This document shows, one piece after another, positions 62,759 to 64,000 of a DNA stretch of 64,000 nucleotides; within the stretch, counting starts at the first letter, position 1, and the number at the start of each line of letters is the position of its first letter. Below the pieces are notes generated by a model. It searched no databases and had not been told where the DNA came from. It saw only the letters and a program-made list of their open reading frames with translations. The stretch is from Cyanobacteriota bacterium (lineage in GTDB: Bacteria; Acidobacteriota; Vicinamibacteria; Vicinamibacterales; UBA2999). The position numbers were made by a program, and so were the translations under genes. Location of the stretch: the NCBI GenBank assembly GCA_019752015.1, contig JAIEMQ010000041.1, forward strand, positions 68,469 through 132,468, in the 5' to 3' direction.

Positions 62759-63748
62759 ATGCGCGCGCGAACCCAGGTTGCACTCGCGGCAGCCCTGTTG
62801 GCGGCGGCGTTATCGCCGCGCCCTCAGGCCGCCCAGGTCTTCCGTTCCACGACCGATCTCGTGAACGTGTGGGCGACGGTCACCGACCGGAGCGGCCGCG
62901 TAGTTCCGGCGCTGACAGCCAGTGCATTCACGGTGAAGGACGAAGGCGTGCCCCAGGAGGTCACGTTCTTCCGTTCCGAGGACGACACGCCAATCAGCGT
63001 CGCGATCGTCGTCGATACCAGCGGCAGCATGGTGGATAAACTCGCCGACGTGCAGGATGCGCTCAGACATTTCATCCGCCTGTTGCGTCCCGAGGATGAA
63101 GTCTTTCTGCTGCGGTTCAGCGACGACGTGGAGCAGATCGCCGCGCCGGCCGATCGTGACCGGTTGGAGCAGCGCATCGGGTGGCTGCGCGCCGCTGGCG
63201 GCACGGCGTTGTTCGATGCCACGCGCGCAGGCGCGGACGCCGTCGCGGCTGGTCAACATGCCAAGCGCGTCGTGCTGCTGATCACGGACGGCAACGATAC
63301 CAGCAGCCGATCCAGCCGCCGCAACGCCGTCGATGCCGTTACCCGTTCGGAGGCCCTGCTGTACGCCGTCGGTATTGGACACGGCGAGCGCGCCTCATTC
63401 GGGCACGACGTCTTCGATCGTGGCGGGCACGGCGGCGCGACTGGCGGCTTTGCCGCCGGCGACCGCGTCGACGGGGGGACGCTCCGGAATCTGGCCGAAC
63501 CGACGGGAGGCCGGCATTACGTGCTGGAACAGGCACACCGCGACGGACGCGATCTCGTCGATGAGGCGATCCAGGAGATTGCGCAGGAATTGCGGCAGCA
63601 GTATTCGCTCGGCTATTACACCTCCTCGGCGGTGACGGACGCCAAGTTCCGTCGCATCACGGTGGAGATGTCGGATCGATCGTTGAAGGTCCGCGCCCGG
63701 CGCGGCTATATCCCGCGCGCGCCTTCGGGCAGGGCGCGATACGAATGA
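62759..63748 (+). CDS. Secreted VWA-domain protein
   Basis: 329 residues. Signal peptide MRARTQVALAAALLAAALSP. A short beta domain (TDLVNVWATVTDRSGRVVPA) precedes a von Willebrand A domain with the MIDAS motif VVDTSGSMVDKL (residues 86-92), GGTALFDATRAGADAV and VVLLITDGNDTSS. The C-terminus (LRQQYSLGYYTSSAVTDAKF, RARRGYIPRAP) is the usual end of acidobacterial VWFA-related proteins. Likely a periplasmic metal-ion-dependent binding protein; its partner is unknown. Confidence 0.85.
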   Translation: MRARTQVALAAALLAAALSPRPQAAQVFRSTTDLVNVWATVTDRSGRVVPALTASAFTVKDEGVPQEVTFFRSEDDTPISVAIVVDTSGSMVDKLADVQDALRHFIRLLRPEDEVFLLRFSDDVEQIAAPADRDRLEQRIGWLRAAGGTALFDATRAGADAVAAGQHAKRVVLLITDGNDTSSRSSRRNAVDAVTRSEALLYAVGIGHGERASFGHDVFDRGGHGGATGGFAAGDRVDGGTLRNLAEPTGGRHYVLEQAHRDGRDLVDEAIQEIAQELRQQYSLGYYTSSAVTDAKFRRITVEMSDRSLKVRARRGYIPRAPSGRARYE

Positions 63749-63779
63749 CGTCGTTGATACTTTCGATAGGGAACGCGAC

Positions 63780-64000
63780 ATGGAAAAACCGGCCACACCT
63801 CCTCACATGAACCAGCAGATGACCAGCCGCCATTACGTGATGCTCGGCCTCAACCTCGTGATCAGCCTGAGCATCATGTACTTCGTGATGTTCACGATGA
63901 TCTGGAACGTTGGTGACTTCTTCAATAACCTCAACATGGTCTACATGGCGCTGACGATGGCCACGCCCATGGGCATTCTCATGCTGTTGATGATGAGGAT
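63780..64000 (+). CDS. Membrane protein, DUF305-like N-terminus (3' end off the window)
   Basis: 73 residues visible from the ATG at 63780 (AGGGA upstream). Two membrane helices, HYVMLGLNLVISLSIMYFVM and VYMALTMATPMGILMLLMMR, joined by NVGDFFNNLNM, match the membrane-anchored type of DUF305 proteins often found with copper-resistance genes. The conserved DUF305 helical domain would lie beyond the edge. The gene follows the VWA gene by 31 nt. Confidence 0.6.
   Translation, partial: MEKPATPPHMNQQMTSRHYVMLGLNLVISLSIMYFVMFTMIWNVGDFFNNLNMVYMALTMATPMGILMLLMMR

Overview
The window is GC-rich bacterial chromosome. Its gene content points to an acidobacterium, probably of the Vicinamibacteria type. 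The markers are a PadR regulator next to an orphan MacB/FtsX-like permease, an Oar-like TonB receptor, many secreted beta-propellers (PQQ, NHL, YVTN, sortilin/VPS10), DUF4097 pairs, a tricorn-like S41 protease and DUF885 peptidase. The assignment rests on gene types only. No rRNA, tRNA, CRISPR array or intact prophage is visible.

Layout. 1-9.9 kb: permease (cut by the left edge), PadR, ParB-like protein, a DUF4097 pair, a PQQ-type propeller, then an ArsR-methyltransferase fusion (SahR-like) with ahcY. 10-14.8 kb: small accessory genes, half of them decayed. 14.8-28 kb: J-domain protein, secreted peptidase, beta-helix protein, twin SGNH lipoproteins, two NHL propellers, a broken TonB receptor and a TPR protein. 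28-38 kb: cysteine-cluster protein, then fragments (acyl-CoA synthetase, HsdR-like, RHS, IS3-type remnant), a large VPS10 propeller, a broken NHL gene and a Tat-exported threonine-aldolase-like enzyme. 38-51.5 kb: tricorn-like protease, a VapBC-type toxin-antitoxin pair followed by GNAT and alpha/beta hydrolase genes, a metallo-beta-lactamase-fold protein, a collagen-like protein, and two secreted creatininase-like proteins flanking a CxxCH protein. 51.5-54.2 kb: ECF sigma and anti-sigma factors, then pssA. 54.8-64 kb: a copper-linked block (copA, copB, a metal-binding/VKOR/SPW fusion, epimerase, transketolase, VWA protein, DUF305-like protein).

Three layers of structure go beyond the genes. 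(1) A modular element, CCTTCGACT-(27-nt hairpin)-TCGCTCAGG, occurs three times, always in frame and just after a signal peptide. Two copies carry different 26-nt palindromes, and the third lacks the hairpin. (2) Short degenerate tandem repeats with a locus-specific 7-10 nt unit sit at nine places. At three of them (50.0, 51.0 and 54.25 kb) the repeat itself encodes the hydrophobic core of a signal peptide. (3) A TAnnnT box lies 5-13 nt before the start codon of at least 13 genes, most without a Shine-Dalgarno sequence, which suggests common leaderless or near-leaderless transcription.

Decay is heavy: about a dozen fragments or frameshifted genes among roughly 60 coding units. Some are single-base lesions that could be assembly errors. 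Others are real deletions or insertions.
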